This document shows, one piece after another, positions 16,040 through 25,186 of a DNA stretch of 64,000 nt. The translations under genes were made by a program, and so were the position numbers. The stretch covers positions 2,480,001-2,544,000 of the forward strand of contig NZ_JQMS01000001.1 of assembly GCF_000744835.1 (NCBI RefSeq). Direction: 5' to 3'. The notes beneath the pieces are model-generated. The model searched no databases and was not told where the DNA came from. It saw only the letters and a list, made by a program, of their open reading frames with translations. Each line of letters opens with the position of its first letter. Positions within the stretch are counted from its first letter, which is position 1. This DNA is from Flavobacterium sp. 83 (GTDB taxonomy: Bacteria > Bacteroidota > Bacteroidia > Flavobacteriales > Flavobacteriaceae).

Positions 16040-16987
16040 ATGTTTATAGAACAAGGAGTGAAATCTGAGAATAAGTTTTGGAAGTATATTGTCGGTTCTT
16101 TAGTTATTATTTTTGCTTCTTTTTTAGGTCAGATACCATTATTATTAGCATTGCTTTATGAAACATTTGTAAATGGAAAAAAATACCCATCTTCTAATGA
16201 AGATATTATGGCCTTTTTTGAGCCCAATATGACTTTGTTTTTGATTCTTGTTTCATTTGTTTTTGCGATGTTAGGTATTTATTTTGTTATTAAATATGTT
16301 CACAATCAAACGATGCTTTCCATAACGACATCCAGATTAAAAATGGATTGGAAAAGAGTATTATTTTCGTTTTCTATTTGGTCAATTTTTACAATTGTAT
16401 CAACATTATTGTTTTATTTTTCAAATCCAAGTGACTTTGTAATCAATTTTAAACCTATTCCATTTGTTATTTTAGTTGTTATTGGGACATTATTAATTCC
16501 CATTCAAACCAGTACCGAAGAATATATTTTTAGAGGTTATTTGATGCAGGGTTTTGCCAATCTCGCTAAAAATAAATGGTTTCCTTTAATTATGACTTCT
16601 GTTATTTTTGGAGCCATGCATATTTCAAATCCCGAAGTTTCTAAAATAGGGAACATTGTTTTAGTGTATTACATCGGAACAGGATTGTTATTAGGAGTCA
16701 TTACCTTAATGGATGAAGGAATGGAGCTGGCTTTAGGTTTTCATGCTGCCAATAATTTAGTCAGTGCTTTATTAGTTACTTCTGATTGGTCAGCGTTTCA
16801 AACCCATTCTATTTTTAAAGATATTTCGGAGCCATCGGCTGGAGTAGATGTTATATTGCCTGTTGTAATCATTTACCCGATACTTTTATTTATCTTTAGT
16901 AAAAAATACAATTGGACAAATTGGAAAGAAAAATTAACAGGAAAAATGGAAGAACCAACACCTTATAATCATTTAAAATCAATATAA
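16040..16987 (+). CDS. CPBP family intramembrane glutamic endopeptidase
   Basis: 315 residues with about seven or eight hydrophobic segments, so an inner membrane protein. The CPBP/Rce1 motifs are in order: EEYIFR (Glu160, Glu161, Arg165), FGAMH (His194) and LGFHAANN (about His236), which form the glutamate-based active site in the membrane. Bacterial members process bacteriocins or signal peptides or have unknown roles. The stop codon is 5 bp from the start of the MenE-like gene, so the two are probably cotranscribed, but no functional link is evident. Confidence 0.88.
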   Translation: MFIEQGVKSENKFWKYIVGSLVIIFASFLGQIPLLLALLYETFVNGKKYPSSNEDIMAFFEPNMTLFLILVSFVFAMLGIYFVIKYVHNQTMLSITTSRLKMDWKRVLFSFSIWSIFTIVSTLLFYFSNPSDFVINFKPIPFVILVVIGTLLIPIQTSTEEYIFRGYLMQGFANLAKNKWFPLIMTSVIFGAMHISNPEVSKIGNIVLVYYIGTGLLLGVITLMDEGMELALGFHAANNLVSALLVTSDWSAFQTHSIFKDISEPSAGVDVILPVVIIYPILLFIFSKKYNWTNWKEKLTGKMEEPTPYNHLKSI

Positions 16988-16992
16988 TTACC

Positions 16993-18039
16993 ATGGATAA
17001 AATCACTTACAAAAACGTGAATAATCATTTTAAGCTAAATGGGTTTCATCTGAATCGAAAAGATTTATGTAGAGTAGCGTACAGTTTTATTAAAGAAGGT
17101 GAGGAGCACGAAAAATCTGTTGGGGATTTTATACTCGATTGGTTTGATAAAAAAAGCTACATCGAATTAAACACATCAGGAACGACAGGAAGCCCAAAAA
17201 TTATTCAAATGGATAAACAGGCCATGGTTAATTCGGCTTTGGCGACTGGCGATTTTTTTGATTTACGTCCAGGAGATAAAGCCTTACATTGTTTGCCAAC
17301 GAAATATATAGCTGGAAAAATGATGTTTGTCAGAGGTTTTATTTTGGGGCTTGACATGGATTTTGTAGCCCCAAGCTCGCATCCGCTGTTGCATAATGAA
17401 ACTAAATATGACTTTGTTTCGATGGTACCTTTGCAGGCTGAAAATTCATTAACGGAATTAAAAAACGTAAAGAAAATGATTGTTGGCGGTGCTAGAATGA
17501 GTAAACCGCTAGAAAAAAGCCTATCTAAATTGAGTACTAAAGGGTATGAAACGTATGGTATGACAGAAACAATTACGCATATCGCTGCCAAGAAAATAGG
17601 AGAGAAGGCATTCGTTGTTTTGCCTAACATAAAAATTTCTCAAGATGATAGAAATTGTCTGGTTATCAATGCGCCAAAAATTTCAGAAGAAACAATTGTA
17701 ACGAATGATTTGGTCGAATTGATAAATGAAAATGAATTTGTCTTTTTAGGCCGAATTGATAATGTTATAAATAGCGGTGGAATTAAACTGATTCCCGAGC
17801 AAATTGAAGAGAAATTATCGCATAAAATTCATTCAAGATTTTTTGTTACAGGAGTTCAGGATGCTACTTTAGGAGAAAAATTAGTATTGATTATTGAAGG
17901 AGAAAAACTTCCTTTAGATGAAACTATTTTTGAAGGTTTAGATAAATATGAAAAGCCTAAAGAGGTTTTTTATGTTTCTAAATTTATTGAAACACAAAAT
18001 GGAAAAATAAAGAGGAAAGAAATTCTGGAGCATATTTAG
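16993..18039 (+). CDS. menE: AMP-binding ligase, o-succinylbenzoate-CoA ligase-like
   Basis: 348 residues, shorter than the usual 450-550 of acyl-CoA synthetases but typical for the MenE-like proteins of Bacteroidota. It has the P-loop of adenylating enzymes (LNTSGTTGSPKIIQM, about residues 59-73), YGMTET near 189 and the C-terminal FLGRIDNVINSGG and GKIKRKE (catalytic lysine). The reaction is probably activation of o-succinylbenzoate to its CoA ester in menaquinone synthesis; the compact size fits. The gene follows the CPBP protease gene by 5 bp and ends in a shared terminator. Other men genes are not in the window, so the assignment rests on sequence alone. Confidence 0.8.
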   Translation: MDKITYKNVNNHFKLNGFHLNRKDLCRVAYSFIKEGEEHEKSVGDFILDWFDKKSYIELNTSGTTGSPKIIQMDKQAMVNSALATGDFFDLRPGDKALHCLPTKYIAGKMMFVRGFILGLDMDFVAPSSHPLLHNETKYDFVSMVPLQAENSLTELKNVKKMIVGGARMSKPLEKSLSKLSTKGYETYGMTETITHIAAKKIGEKAFVVLPNIKISQDDRNCLVINAPKISEETIVTNDLVELINENEFVFLGRIDNVINSGGIKLIPEQIEEKLSHKIHSRFFVTGVQDATLGEKLVLIIEGEKLPLDETIFEGLDKYEKPKEVFYVSKFIETQNGKIKRKEILEHI

Positions 18040-18063
18040 TATTCTCTATTTTTCATAATATGT

Positions 18064-18099
18064 AAAAGCATCCCGTTAAAAAAACAGGATGCTTTTATA
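18064..18099. terminator. Bidirectional terminator between menE and the DoxX gene
   Basis: Perfect 10-bp stem AAAAGCATCC/GGATGCTTTT (18064-18073, 18087-18096) with an A-rich loop, between convergent genes. Confidence 0.8.
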
Positions 18100-18105
18100 G
18101 TTTAA

Positions 18106-18528
18106 TTATTTTTGCATTTTGAAATAGTAATCTGCAGAATGTTTTCCGCTTCCATAAAATAAAAAAAAGACACATATCGCAAGTATAACAAACGCTAACA
18201 GTAAGTTTTGCGAATGCATTTCTCCCATGAAATTCACAATAATTGCGCCAATCAGTATAGGCAATTGTGCTATTATTGCCCATCTGGTGAGCAAACCAAA
18301 AATAATCATTATTCCACCAACCATATGTGCCGGAGCGATATAATGAATCAGAAACATACCACCGCCAATTTTATCAATTGGGGATATTAAGTCTTGTAAA
18401 TATTGGATGTTTGTTATAAAAGATATTCCTTTCATAAACAAAAAAACACCAAGTGCTATTCGTACCAAATCTAATGGTAAATAAGTGTGTGTATTTGCCC
18501 ACTTATTCAAACTTTTTACGTTGCTCAT
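18106..18528 (-). CDS. DoxX family membrane protein
   Basis: 140 residues with four hydrophobic helices, starting with a conserved LPLDLVRIALGVFLFMKGI motif and a later AHMVGGIMIIFGLLTRWA, which are characteristic of the DoxX family. Proteins of this family occur with quinone-linked or sulphur-oxidising enzymes and oxidoreductases, but their biochemical role is mostly unknown. It is located in the inner membrane. It is a single gene, convergent with menE and ending in the shared terminator. Confidence 0.85.
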   Translation of the reverse strand: MSNVKSLNKWANTHTYLPLDLVRIALGVFLFMKGISFITNIQYLQDLISPIDKIGGGMFLIHYIAPAHMVGGIMIIFGLLTRWAIIAQLPILIGAIIVNFMGEMHSQNLLLAFVILAICVFFLFYGSGKHSADYYFKMQK

Positions 18529-18680
18529 AATGTGTAGTTTAAAATATTTAATTCTAAATTGCTAATTTTTAAATATATAAGTTGTTTTTAGTTTGTAAAA
18601 ATTCAGTAATTTGTTCGTAACAAAACTTTTTTAAAATAGCAGCTGAACACTTTTTTTATGTGAAGAATTAATGAATTTAT

Positions 18681-19316
18681 TTAATGTGTAAATCGGTATT
18701 TTAGCTTTAAACCAAGACTATTTTCAGCGTGACCATGAGCTAAAAATTGAGTAAAATCCAATGACAAACCAAGTTTATTTCTTTCATTGCCAATAATAAA
18801 ATGCCTTCCTAAGTAGAAAGCTGAAGAAAGGCCAAATTGTTGCGGTCCTCCTCCATATTCAGATACAAAACCAAGCCCAAATTTTTTATCAGCGTCAGAA
18901 AGGGCATATCCTAATCCTGATTCTATTCCCCAATACCATTTGCGGGTAAAACTATATTGAGTATTGACTTTTATAGAGAATATACTAAAGTTACTGTATA
19001 ATGTTCTGTCTTTTAAAGTGCTTTCAGGTGTTAATGTTGGTGCATTTTGCTTGACCAGCCAATAATCATAATCGAATTTAATACCCAAATCCCATTTTGG
19101 AGAAATTTTTTTCCATGCTCTTATATTAGCGCCAATTTCAAATTTATGGGAGCGGTACATTTGTATGTGTACTGGAATTGATAAGTTAATGCCATATTCT
19201 AAATATATTTTTTTTTCTTTTTTTGGAGAAATACTGTCATTATTCGTTTTTTGCGCAGAAATAAACTGTGCGGAAAAAAGTAGTATACATAATAATATAG
19301 TCGGAATTTTTTTCAT
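18681..19316 (-). CDS. Putative secreted outer membrane beta-barrel protein, unknown function
   Basis: 211 residues. A clear Sec signal peptide (IPTILLCILLFSAQFIS, cleavage near AQK) is followed by alternating hydrophobic and polar strands, many with aromatic girdle residues, and the protein ends in a Phe-containing strand (LGLKLKYRFTH), which suggests an eight-strand barrel in the outer membrane. It resembles the small barrel proteins of the DUF3575/opacity type, but I do not recognise a specific family. It is monocistronic, with about 190 bp of AT-rich DNA before it. Confidence 0.6.
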   Translation of the reverse strand: MKKIPTILLCILLFSAQFISAQKTNNDSISPKKEKKIYLEYGINLSIPVHIQMYRSHKFEIGANIRAWKKISPKWDLGIKFDYDYWLVKQNAPTLTPESTLKDRTLYSNFSIFSIKVNTQYSFTRKWYWGIESGLGYALSDADKKFGLGFVSEYGGGPQQFGLSSAFYLGRHFIIGNERNKLGLSLDFTQFLAHGHAENSLGLKLKYRFTH

Positions 19317-19509
19317 TTTTTCGGATAATTAAATAATTCAAATCAGCGTGAATATTTTTATTGAATTTAAAAAAATGATATTATAAAGTTGATTTCTGTT
19401 TATTTGTTTAAAAAGAAAGAAGAATACTAAAGTAAAGATACAAATAACTATTAATCAATGTTGTAGGTTTTCTTTTTATTTTTTTTAATGAAAAAATATA
19501 AATCTAAAA

Positions 19510-21099
19510 TTATTTTTTTTGAATTATAGAAATATCTTTTTCTTGAATTTTAATAGTATCTAAAACCCAAGTCATTTCAGGGTCATTTTCTTTTATTCGA
19601 TCTTCAATTGTGGGGATTATTTGTTTATCAGGAAATATACCTCGGCCTTCTAAAATTGTTTTAAAAGGAGAAGCCATATACATTAATCCAATGCGTATTT
19701 GGATGTTAGTATTTGGCAATTTTACTCGAGGCATAAAGCCGGCTACAGTTCCGTTGTAGGTACCGCCAGTTTCTTCACCCACAAAATAAGCCCTTTTAGA
19801 ACCTTTAAAATTAGAAGAAATAATGCTTGAAGCAGAAAAACTTCCGCCGTTTATAAGTACATAAATTTTTCCTTTGAAAGTATTTTTACTCACCTTATGA
19901 GGTTTCGTTTGTGTTGCAAAATAATTTTTTCCATTTTTATTTTTATGAACAGTAAGCAGTAAATAGGAGTACATTATTGGCGAAAAAAATGTTTTTAAAA
20001 CTTTAAAACCAAAAGAACCACCATGCAAATAAGCTCCTTTAAACAAACTGGATCTTGAAACTACTTCAGATTTATCTAAAAATACAAAAGTGCTTTCTGC
20101 TAAATAGGAATATAAATCGGCAATTTCACTGACACGTCCACCGCCATTATTTCTCAAATCAAGTATAAGTGTTTTAGTTTTGTAATCAGAAATTTTCGAA
20201 AAGCTTTCTTTGTAAAAAGTTTTATAATCACCAATCTTAAAACTTCTAATTTTCATTACAGCTATACTACTGTCTTGTTCTAAAAAATGTAGGTTCCGAT
20301 TATAATTTTTTTCAACGAAATAATAACCATTAATCCTTTTCTTTTTTCTAATTGCTTTCGATTTTGTCTTATTCTTAATAGCTAGCTTTTTTTTATTTTT
20401 TTTAAGATCTTTCCTAGAAGTATCTTCAGCTTTTCGTTTGATAGTAATCGTTTTTAAACTGTCATTATATTTAAAATTATATCGGATGCTGTCTTTAAGA
20501 CCATTTTCATTTGTAAAAAAAGTAGAGAATAGTTTACCAGAATAATTGGTTTTATAAGTGCTGTTGTAACCATCGGAGCTATAATAATGATTGTATTCAA
20601 TAATTAAATCAATCGGTTTTATACCATTTACAGCATTAACTTCAGTTCCGGGATGTATGTTTTTGTTGTAGGACTTATTTTTGATAACGTATAATTTCCC
20701 ATTAAAAAAGTCGAAATCAAATTGAGAAAAAGGACCAGTTCCTTTTTTGATAAGAGCTTTGGTTTGTCGTTTCGTAAATAATTTTATTGGGGGATATAGG
20801 ACTAAATGTCCTTGACGAACAGCAGCAACTACGGGGCTTAATTTTTTGTAAAACTCAAATTTTGTTATTGGTTTTGTGATGGTCGCTTTTAGGCTGTCAA
20901 ATTTATAATCTAGAGCTTCCTTACTGATATACCAGTATAAATTGGGGTGTAATTCCTGTAATTTTCGATAGGTAAAATCAACATCTGATTTCAGTTTTTC
21001 TTCAGCTATCAAATCATTCAAATGTTTGTTGTGCTTTTTTATGGAAGTACATTGCGCAAAGAATAATATCGCAAAACTAAATAGAACTATTTTTCTCAT
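19510..21099 (-). CDS. S41 family peptidase, predicted lipoprotein
   Basis: 529 residues from the ATG at 21099, which begins directly with a lipoprotein signal (IVLFSFAILFFAQC, lipobox Cys about residue 17). A start at 21126 would add 9 residues with no signal feature. The C-terminal half holds the S41/tail-specific protease core: LILDLRNNGGGRVSEIADLY, then GKIYVLINGGSFSASSI with the catalytic serine, and VGEETGGT. A PDZ-like segment (GTEVNAVNGIKPIDLI) lies before it. Odd point: a very basic segment, about residues 226-255, with more than half Lys or Arg, sits between the PDZ-like and protease parts. The substrate is unknown; surface lipoprotein localisation is inferred. Confidence 0.85.
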   Translation of the reverse strand: MRKIVLFSFAILFFAQCTSIKKHNKHLNDLIAEEKLKSDVDFTYRKLQELHPNLYWYISKEALDYKFDSLKATITKPITKFEFYKKLSPVVAAVRQGHLVLYPPIKLFTKRQTKALIKKGTGPFSQFDFDFFNGKLYVIKNKSYNKNIHPGTEVNAVNGIKPIDLIIEYNHYYSSDGYNSTYKTNYSGKLFSTFFTNENGLKDSIRYNFKYNDSLKTITIKRKAEDTSRKDLKKNKKKLAIKNKTKSKAIRKKKRINGYYFVEKNYNRNLHFLEQDSSIAVMKIRSFKIGDYKTFYKESFSKISDYKTKTLILDLRNNGGGRVSEIADLYSYLAESTFVFLDKSEVVSRSSLFKGAYLHGGSFGFKVLKTFFSPIMYSYLLLTVHKNKNGKNYFATQTKPHKVSKNTFKGKIYVLINGGSFSASSIISSNFKGSKRAYFVGEETGGTYNGTVAGFMPRVKLPNTNIQIRIGLMYMASPFKTILEGRGIFPDKQIIPTIEDRIKENDPEMTWVLDTIKIQEKDISIIQKK

Positions 21100-21163
21100 G
21101 TTTTCATTGCCTAATTTTTTCCTCAAATCTAAAGACTACAATTTGAAATATGTGATTTGAGAT

Positions 21164-22792
21164 TTAAACCTGAATAACGCCTAAATTAAATTTCTTTTCA
21201 ATAGGAGAGTGGTTTGCGGCTTCAATTCCCATAGAAATCCAAGTTCTAGTGTCCAAAGGATCAATTATGGCATCTGTCCAAAGTCTAGAAGCAGCATAAT
21301 AAGGCGAAACCTGTTCGTCATACCTTGCTTTGATTTTGTCAAAAAGAGCTTTTTCTTTTGCTTCATCAACTATTTCACCTTTTGCTTTAAGCGAAGAAGC
21401 TTCAATTTGTGCCAATACTTTAGCGGCTTGTGTTCCGCCCATAACAGCTAATTCCGCACTCGGCCATGCAAAAATTAATCGTGGATCGTATGCTTTGCCA
21501 CACATAGCATAATTTCCTGCACCATAAGAATTCCCTACAATAACAGTGAATTTTGGAATAACTGAATTACTGACAGCGTTCACCATTTTGGCACCATCTT
21601 TTATGATTCCGCCATGTTCAGATTTGGATCCTACCATAAAACCGGTAACATCTTGTACAAAAACTAAAGGGATTTTCTTTTGGTTGCAATTGGCAATAAA
21701 ACGAGTGGCTTTATCGGCACTATCGGAATAGATTACGCCTCCAAACTGCATTTCGCCATTTTTGGTTTTCACCACTTTTCTTTGGTTAGCAACTATTCCC
21801 ACTGCCCAACCATCAATTCTGGCATAGCCGGTGATAATCGTTTGACCATAACCGTCTTTATAGGCTTCAAATTCTGAATTATCAACCAAGCGATTGATGA
21901 TTTCCATCATGTCATATTGCTCATTACGAGCTTTTGGCAAAATACCATAGATTTCATTTTCATCTAAAGCTGGTTTTTCTGATTTGATTCGGCTGTAACC
22001 CGCTTTATCAAAAGCGCCTATTTTGTCAACTATATTTTTTATTTTGTCTAATGCGTCTTTATCATCTTTGGCTTTATAATCCGTCACCCCCGAAATTTCA
22101 CAATGCGTGGTCGCTCCGCCCAATGTTTCATTATCGATGCTTTCGCCAATGGCAGCTTTGACCAAATAACTTCCAGCCAGAAAAATACTGCCTGTTTTTT
22201 CGACTATTATAGCTTCATCGCTCATAATTGGTAAATAGGCACCACCAGCAACACAACTTCCCATTACAGCAGCAATTTGAGTGATTCCCATGCTGCTCAT
22301 TTGAGCATTATTTCTAAAAATTCGACCAAAATGTTCTTTGTCAGGAAAAATTTCATCTTGCAAAGGCAAATAAACGCCCGCGCTGTCTACTAAATAAATG
22401 ATTGGCAACCGATTTTCCATTGCAATTTCTTGTGCACGGAGATTTTTCTTTGCGGTAATAGGAAACCAAGCACCAGCTTTCACAGTAGCATCATTGGCCA
22501 CAACAATACATTGTTTTCCTTTGATATATCCTATTTTAACTACAACACCGCCAGAGGGGCATCCGCCGTGTTCTGCATACATTCCTTCACCTACAAATGC
22601 TCCAATTTCTATACTTTTAGCTTTGGCGTCAAGCAAATAATCGATGCGTTCTCTGGCAGTCATTTTGCCTTCACCATGTAATTTTTGAATGCGTTTTTCA
22701 CCACCACCCAATTTCACAAGACTCAATTTTTGTCGCAATGCCGAAAGTAAAAGTTTATTGTGGTCTTCGTTTTTGTTGAAGTTCAAATCCAT
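21164..22792 (-). CDS. Acyl-CoA carboxylase beta (carboxyltransferase) subunit
   Basis: 542 residues, the size of biotin-dependent carboxyltransferase beta subunits for propionyl-, methylcrotonyl- or other acyl-CoA. The N terminus has KLHGEGKMTARERIDYLLD; the two crotonase-like halves carry VVANDATVKAGAWFP, GGAYLPIMSDEAIIV, and FVQDVTGFMVG followed by NSYGAGNYAMCGKAYDPRL. It transfers a carboxyl group from carboxybiotin to the acyl-CoA, here most like methylcrotonyl-CoA carboxylase (leucine breakdown), though the substrate cannot be fixed by eye. No biotin carboxylase subunit is adjacent, so its partner must be encoded elsewhere. It lies on the same strand as the S41 gene, 64 bp upstream of it. 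Confidence 0.88.
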   Translation of the reverse strand: MDLNFNKNEDHNKLLLSALRQKLSLVKLGGGEKRIQKLHGEGKMTARERIDYLLDAKAKSIEIGAFVGEGMYAEHGGCPSGGVVVKIGYIKGKQCIVVANDATVKAGAWFPITAKKNLRAQEIAMENRLPIIYLVDSAGVYLPLQDEIFPDKEHFGRIFRNNAQMSSMGITQIAAVMGSCVAGGAYLPIMSDEAIIVEKTGSIFLAGSYLVKAAIGESIDNETLGGATTHCEISGVTDYKAKDDKDALDKIKNIVDKIGAFDKAGYSRIKSEKPALDENEIYGILPKARNEQYDMMEIINRLVDNSEFEAYKDGYGQTIITGYARIDGWAVGIVANQRKVVKTKNGEMQFGGVIYSDSADKATRFIANCNQKKIPLVFVQDVTGFMVGSKSEHGGIIKDGAKMVNAVSNSVIPKFTVIVGNSYGAGNYAMCGKAYDPRLIFAWPSAELAVMGGTQAAKVLAQIEASSLKAKGEIVDEAKEKALFDKIKARYDEQVSPYYAASRLWTDAIIDPLDTRTWISMGIEAANHSPIEKKFNLGVIQV

Positions 22793-22901
22793 GATGCAAT
22801 AATGTTAAAATAGTTTGTGCTAAAATACAAAATCCAACGAAATAAAATTTATTATTTTATAGGTTTTGAAAGGAAATTGGATATTAGTTTGGTATAAAAA
22901 C

Positions 22902-22931
22902 AAAAAAACAGAAGTTACCTCCTGTTTTTTT
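22902..22931 (-). terminator. Terminator of lpxD
   Basis: AAAAAAACAG/CTGTTTTTTT stem with a 10-base loop, giving a T-run on the minus strand after lpxD. Confidence 0.65.
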
Positions 22932-22953
22932 ATGAATTTAATAAAAAAAGTGA

Positions 22954-23955
22954 TTATTTGCTTTTAGATTCATTTACGAGTCTTTTCAAAATTGCCCATT
23001 GTTTTAATGCATCACGAGCTTCAACAGCCGGATAGCCTAACATGGTTTTTCCTGCAGGAATATCTCCCGTAACACCTGAACCAGCGCCTACAATTGCACC
23101 ATCGCCAATGGTTGTATGGTCTTTTATAGAAGCGCTTCCGCCAATAATTACTCCGTTTCCTAGCGTTACAGAACCTGCCAATCCGCTATTTCCTGCCATG
23201 ATACAAAAACGGCCTAATTTACTGTTGTGTCCAATTTGGACTAAATTATCAATTTTACAACCGTCACCTAAAATAGTGGAACTGAATTTTCCTCGGTCAA
23301 CACAAGTATTGGCACCAATTTCTACACTATTGCCTATAATCACATTTCCAATTTGTGGAATTTTCACCAAACCTCTTTGAGGATCTGGACGAAAACCAAA
23401 ACCATCTGCACCAATTGTCGCATTGGGATGTATAATACAATCATTTCCTATATGACAACGCTCTCTGATTACCGCTCCAGACCAGATTGTAGTATTTTTT
23501 CCTACGGTACATTCATCTAAGATAGTAACATTTGGATATAGTGTTGTATTGTCTCCAAGGAATACTTTTGGTCCTACATAACAACCTGCGCCAACTCTAA
23601 CACCGTTACAAATAATAGCGGTTTCATCTATAACAGCAGTTGGATGAATATCGATATTAAATAATGGCGTTGGAGGTGCAAAAAGAGCTAAAACTTGCGA
23701 CATCGCCAAATCTGCATTTTTCACCTTAATGAATGCTCTGTTTTCTCCCGGTTCTATTGAAATATCCTCATTAACAACCGCTACACATGCTTTTGAAATT
23801 GCCCAAAGTTTTTCATATTTTTTGTTTCCAATAAAAGAAATTTCAGATTCAGTTGCAGCTTCAAGTTGTTCAGGAGCAGTAATATTTTGGAAAGTACTTC
23901 CCACAATAACTCCTTTTAAAATTTCATTTATTTCTTGGATGGAATAGGATTTCAT
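22954..23955 (-). CDS. lpxD: UDP-3-O-acylglucosamine N-acyltransferase
   Basis: 333 residues. An N-terminal uridine-binding domain (about 1-95, SEISFIGNKKYEKL) is followed by a long left-handed beta-helix of hexapeptide repeats (about 100-295), including IGHNSKLGRFCIMAGNSGLAG with the catalytic histidine, and a short C-terminal helix. The enzyme adds the second 3-hydroxyacyl chain to UDP-3-O-acylglucosamine in lipid A synthesis, in the cytoplasm, using acyl-ACP. In many Bacteroidota a second LpxD-like gene exists near lpxC; here it stands alone. It ends in a T-rich hairpin. Confidence 0.92.
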   Translation of the reverse strand: MKSYSIQEINEILKGVIVGSTFQNITAPEQLEAATESEISFIGNKKYEKLWAISKACVAVVNEDISIEPGENRAFIKVKNADLAMSQVLALFAPPTPLFNIDIHPTAVIDETAIICNGVRVGAGCYVGPKVFLGDNTTLYPNVTILDECTVGKNTTIWSGAVIRERCHIGNDCIIHPNATIGADGFGFRPDPQRGLVKIPQIGNVIIGNSVEIGANTCVDRGKFSSTILGDGCKIDNLVQIGHNSKLGRFCIMAGNSGLAGSVTLGNGVIIGGSASIKDHTTIGDGAIVGAGSGVTGDIPAGKTMLGYPAVEARDALKQWAILKRLVNESKSK

Positions 23956-24140
23956 TAAGTGTAGTTTGATTTTGGTTTAGTTATAGTCATCAAATAAAAC
24001 AAATTGAGATTATAATTCCTAATATTTCGGGATTCTTTAACAGGATTAAAAGTGTGATTTATGAAACTAAAATATTTAAATGTATAACGGAAAACTATAA
24101 CAAACGGTTAGTTTTACTAGCTAAACTACTTTTATATATT

Positions 24141-25052
24141 ATGAAATTAATTTCAATAAAATTATTAAGTTTTATCTTATTCTGTTCCTGTTTTTCCGGA
24201 AATGCTCAAATTCAAAGTTTATTTAATAATAAAACTCAACTTCGTAATCTAACGGAGCGATGGGAATTAGACACGACTTCTTTAAGAGGAACATTTTTAG
24301 TTACTCCTTATAAGCCTATGTATGCTTTACCTTTTCGATGGTCAAATAATACAAACGAACAACCACATTCCGGGAATATTGATCCCGATTATATTGCTCC
24401 TCCAGGAGTTGATTACAATAATATTGAAATTAAATTTCAATTGAGTTTTAAAACTAAAGTTTTGCAGGGTATTTTTTGGGGACGCGGTGATTTATGGGTT
24501 GCTTATACACAAATATCCCATTGGCAAATTTATAATAATAATCTTTCACGCCCCTTTAGAGAAGTTAATTACGAACCGGAACTGATTTTGAATGTTCCTG
24601 TAAACTTTAAAATTTTGGGTTTTAAAGCACGAATGATTGGTGTCGCATTCAATCATGAATCCAATGGTAAAAGTGATCCATTCTCCAGAAGTTGGAATAG
24701 GGTAATTTTTCATGCGGGATTTGAACGCAATAATTGGACAGTTTATGTCAGACCTTGGTTGCGAATGCCTGCCAAAAAGGATGATAATCCAGATATTTCA
24801 GAATATGTGGGACGAGGAGATTTGAATGTAATATACGCCAAAAACGGGAATATATTTTCGTTTATTGGGAGTCATAATTTGAATTTTGGTTCCAAAGCAA
24901 GGGGGAATTCCTCGTTTTCATGGTCGTATCCCATCAAAAATAATTTAAAAGGATATTTGTTAGTTTCTCATGGTTATGGTGAAACCTTAATTGATTATAA
25001 CAATCTCCAAACTACTGTTGGCGTTGGGGTTTCATTGATTGAATGGTTATAG
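24141..25052 (+). CDS. pldA: Outer membrane phospholipase A1 (OMPLA-like)
   Basis: 303 residues from the ATG at 24141, where a signal peptide begins (ISIKLLSFILFCSCFSGNAQ). An upstream in-frame ATG at 24054 would add 29 residues and hide the signal, so it is rejected. The catalytic block of outer membrane phospholipase A is plain: NHESNGKSDPFSRSWNR, giving His172, Ser174 and Asn186 with exactly the E. coli spacing (His142, Ser144, Asn156). The rest forms a 12-strand barrel. The enzyme hydrolyses phospholipids that reach the outer leaflet and so guards membrane asymmetry; calcium and dimerisation regulate the E. coli enzyme. It is a single gene on the plus strand, divergent from lpxD. Confidence 0.93.
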   Translation: MKLISIKLLSFILFCSCFSGNAQIQSLFNNKTQLRNLTERWELDTTSLRGTFLVTPYKPMYALPFRWSNNTNEQPHSGNIDPDYIAPPGVDYNNIEIKFQLSFKTKVLQGIFWGRGDLWVAYTQISHWQIYNNNLSRPFREVNYEPELILNVPVNFKILGFKARMIGVAFNHESNGKSDPFSRSWNRVIFHAGFERNNWTVYVRPWLRMPAKKDDNPDISEYVGRGDLNVIYAKNGNIFSFIGSHNLNFGSKARGNSSFSWSYPIKNNLKGYLLVSHGYGETLIDYNNLQTTVGVGVSLIEWL

Positions 25053-25186
25053 GTTCTGAAAATCGATGCGTAGATGTTAAATTAGTTTTACAATAAATTT
25101 GTTATGTTTGTAGATGAATGTTCAATCGAATTTTTATTCTTAATTTGATTTTCTTGTTAGCTATAAAATAATATCTCCACAATAAA

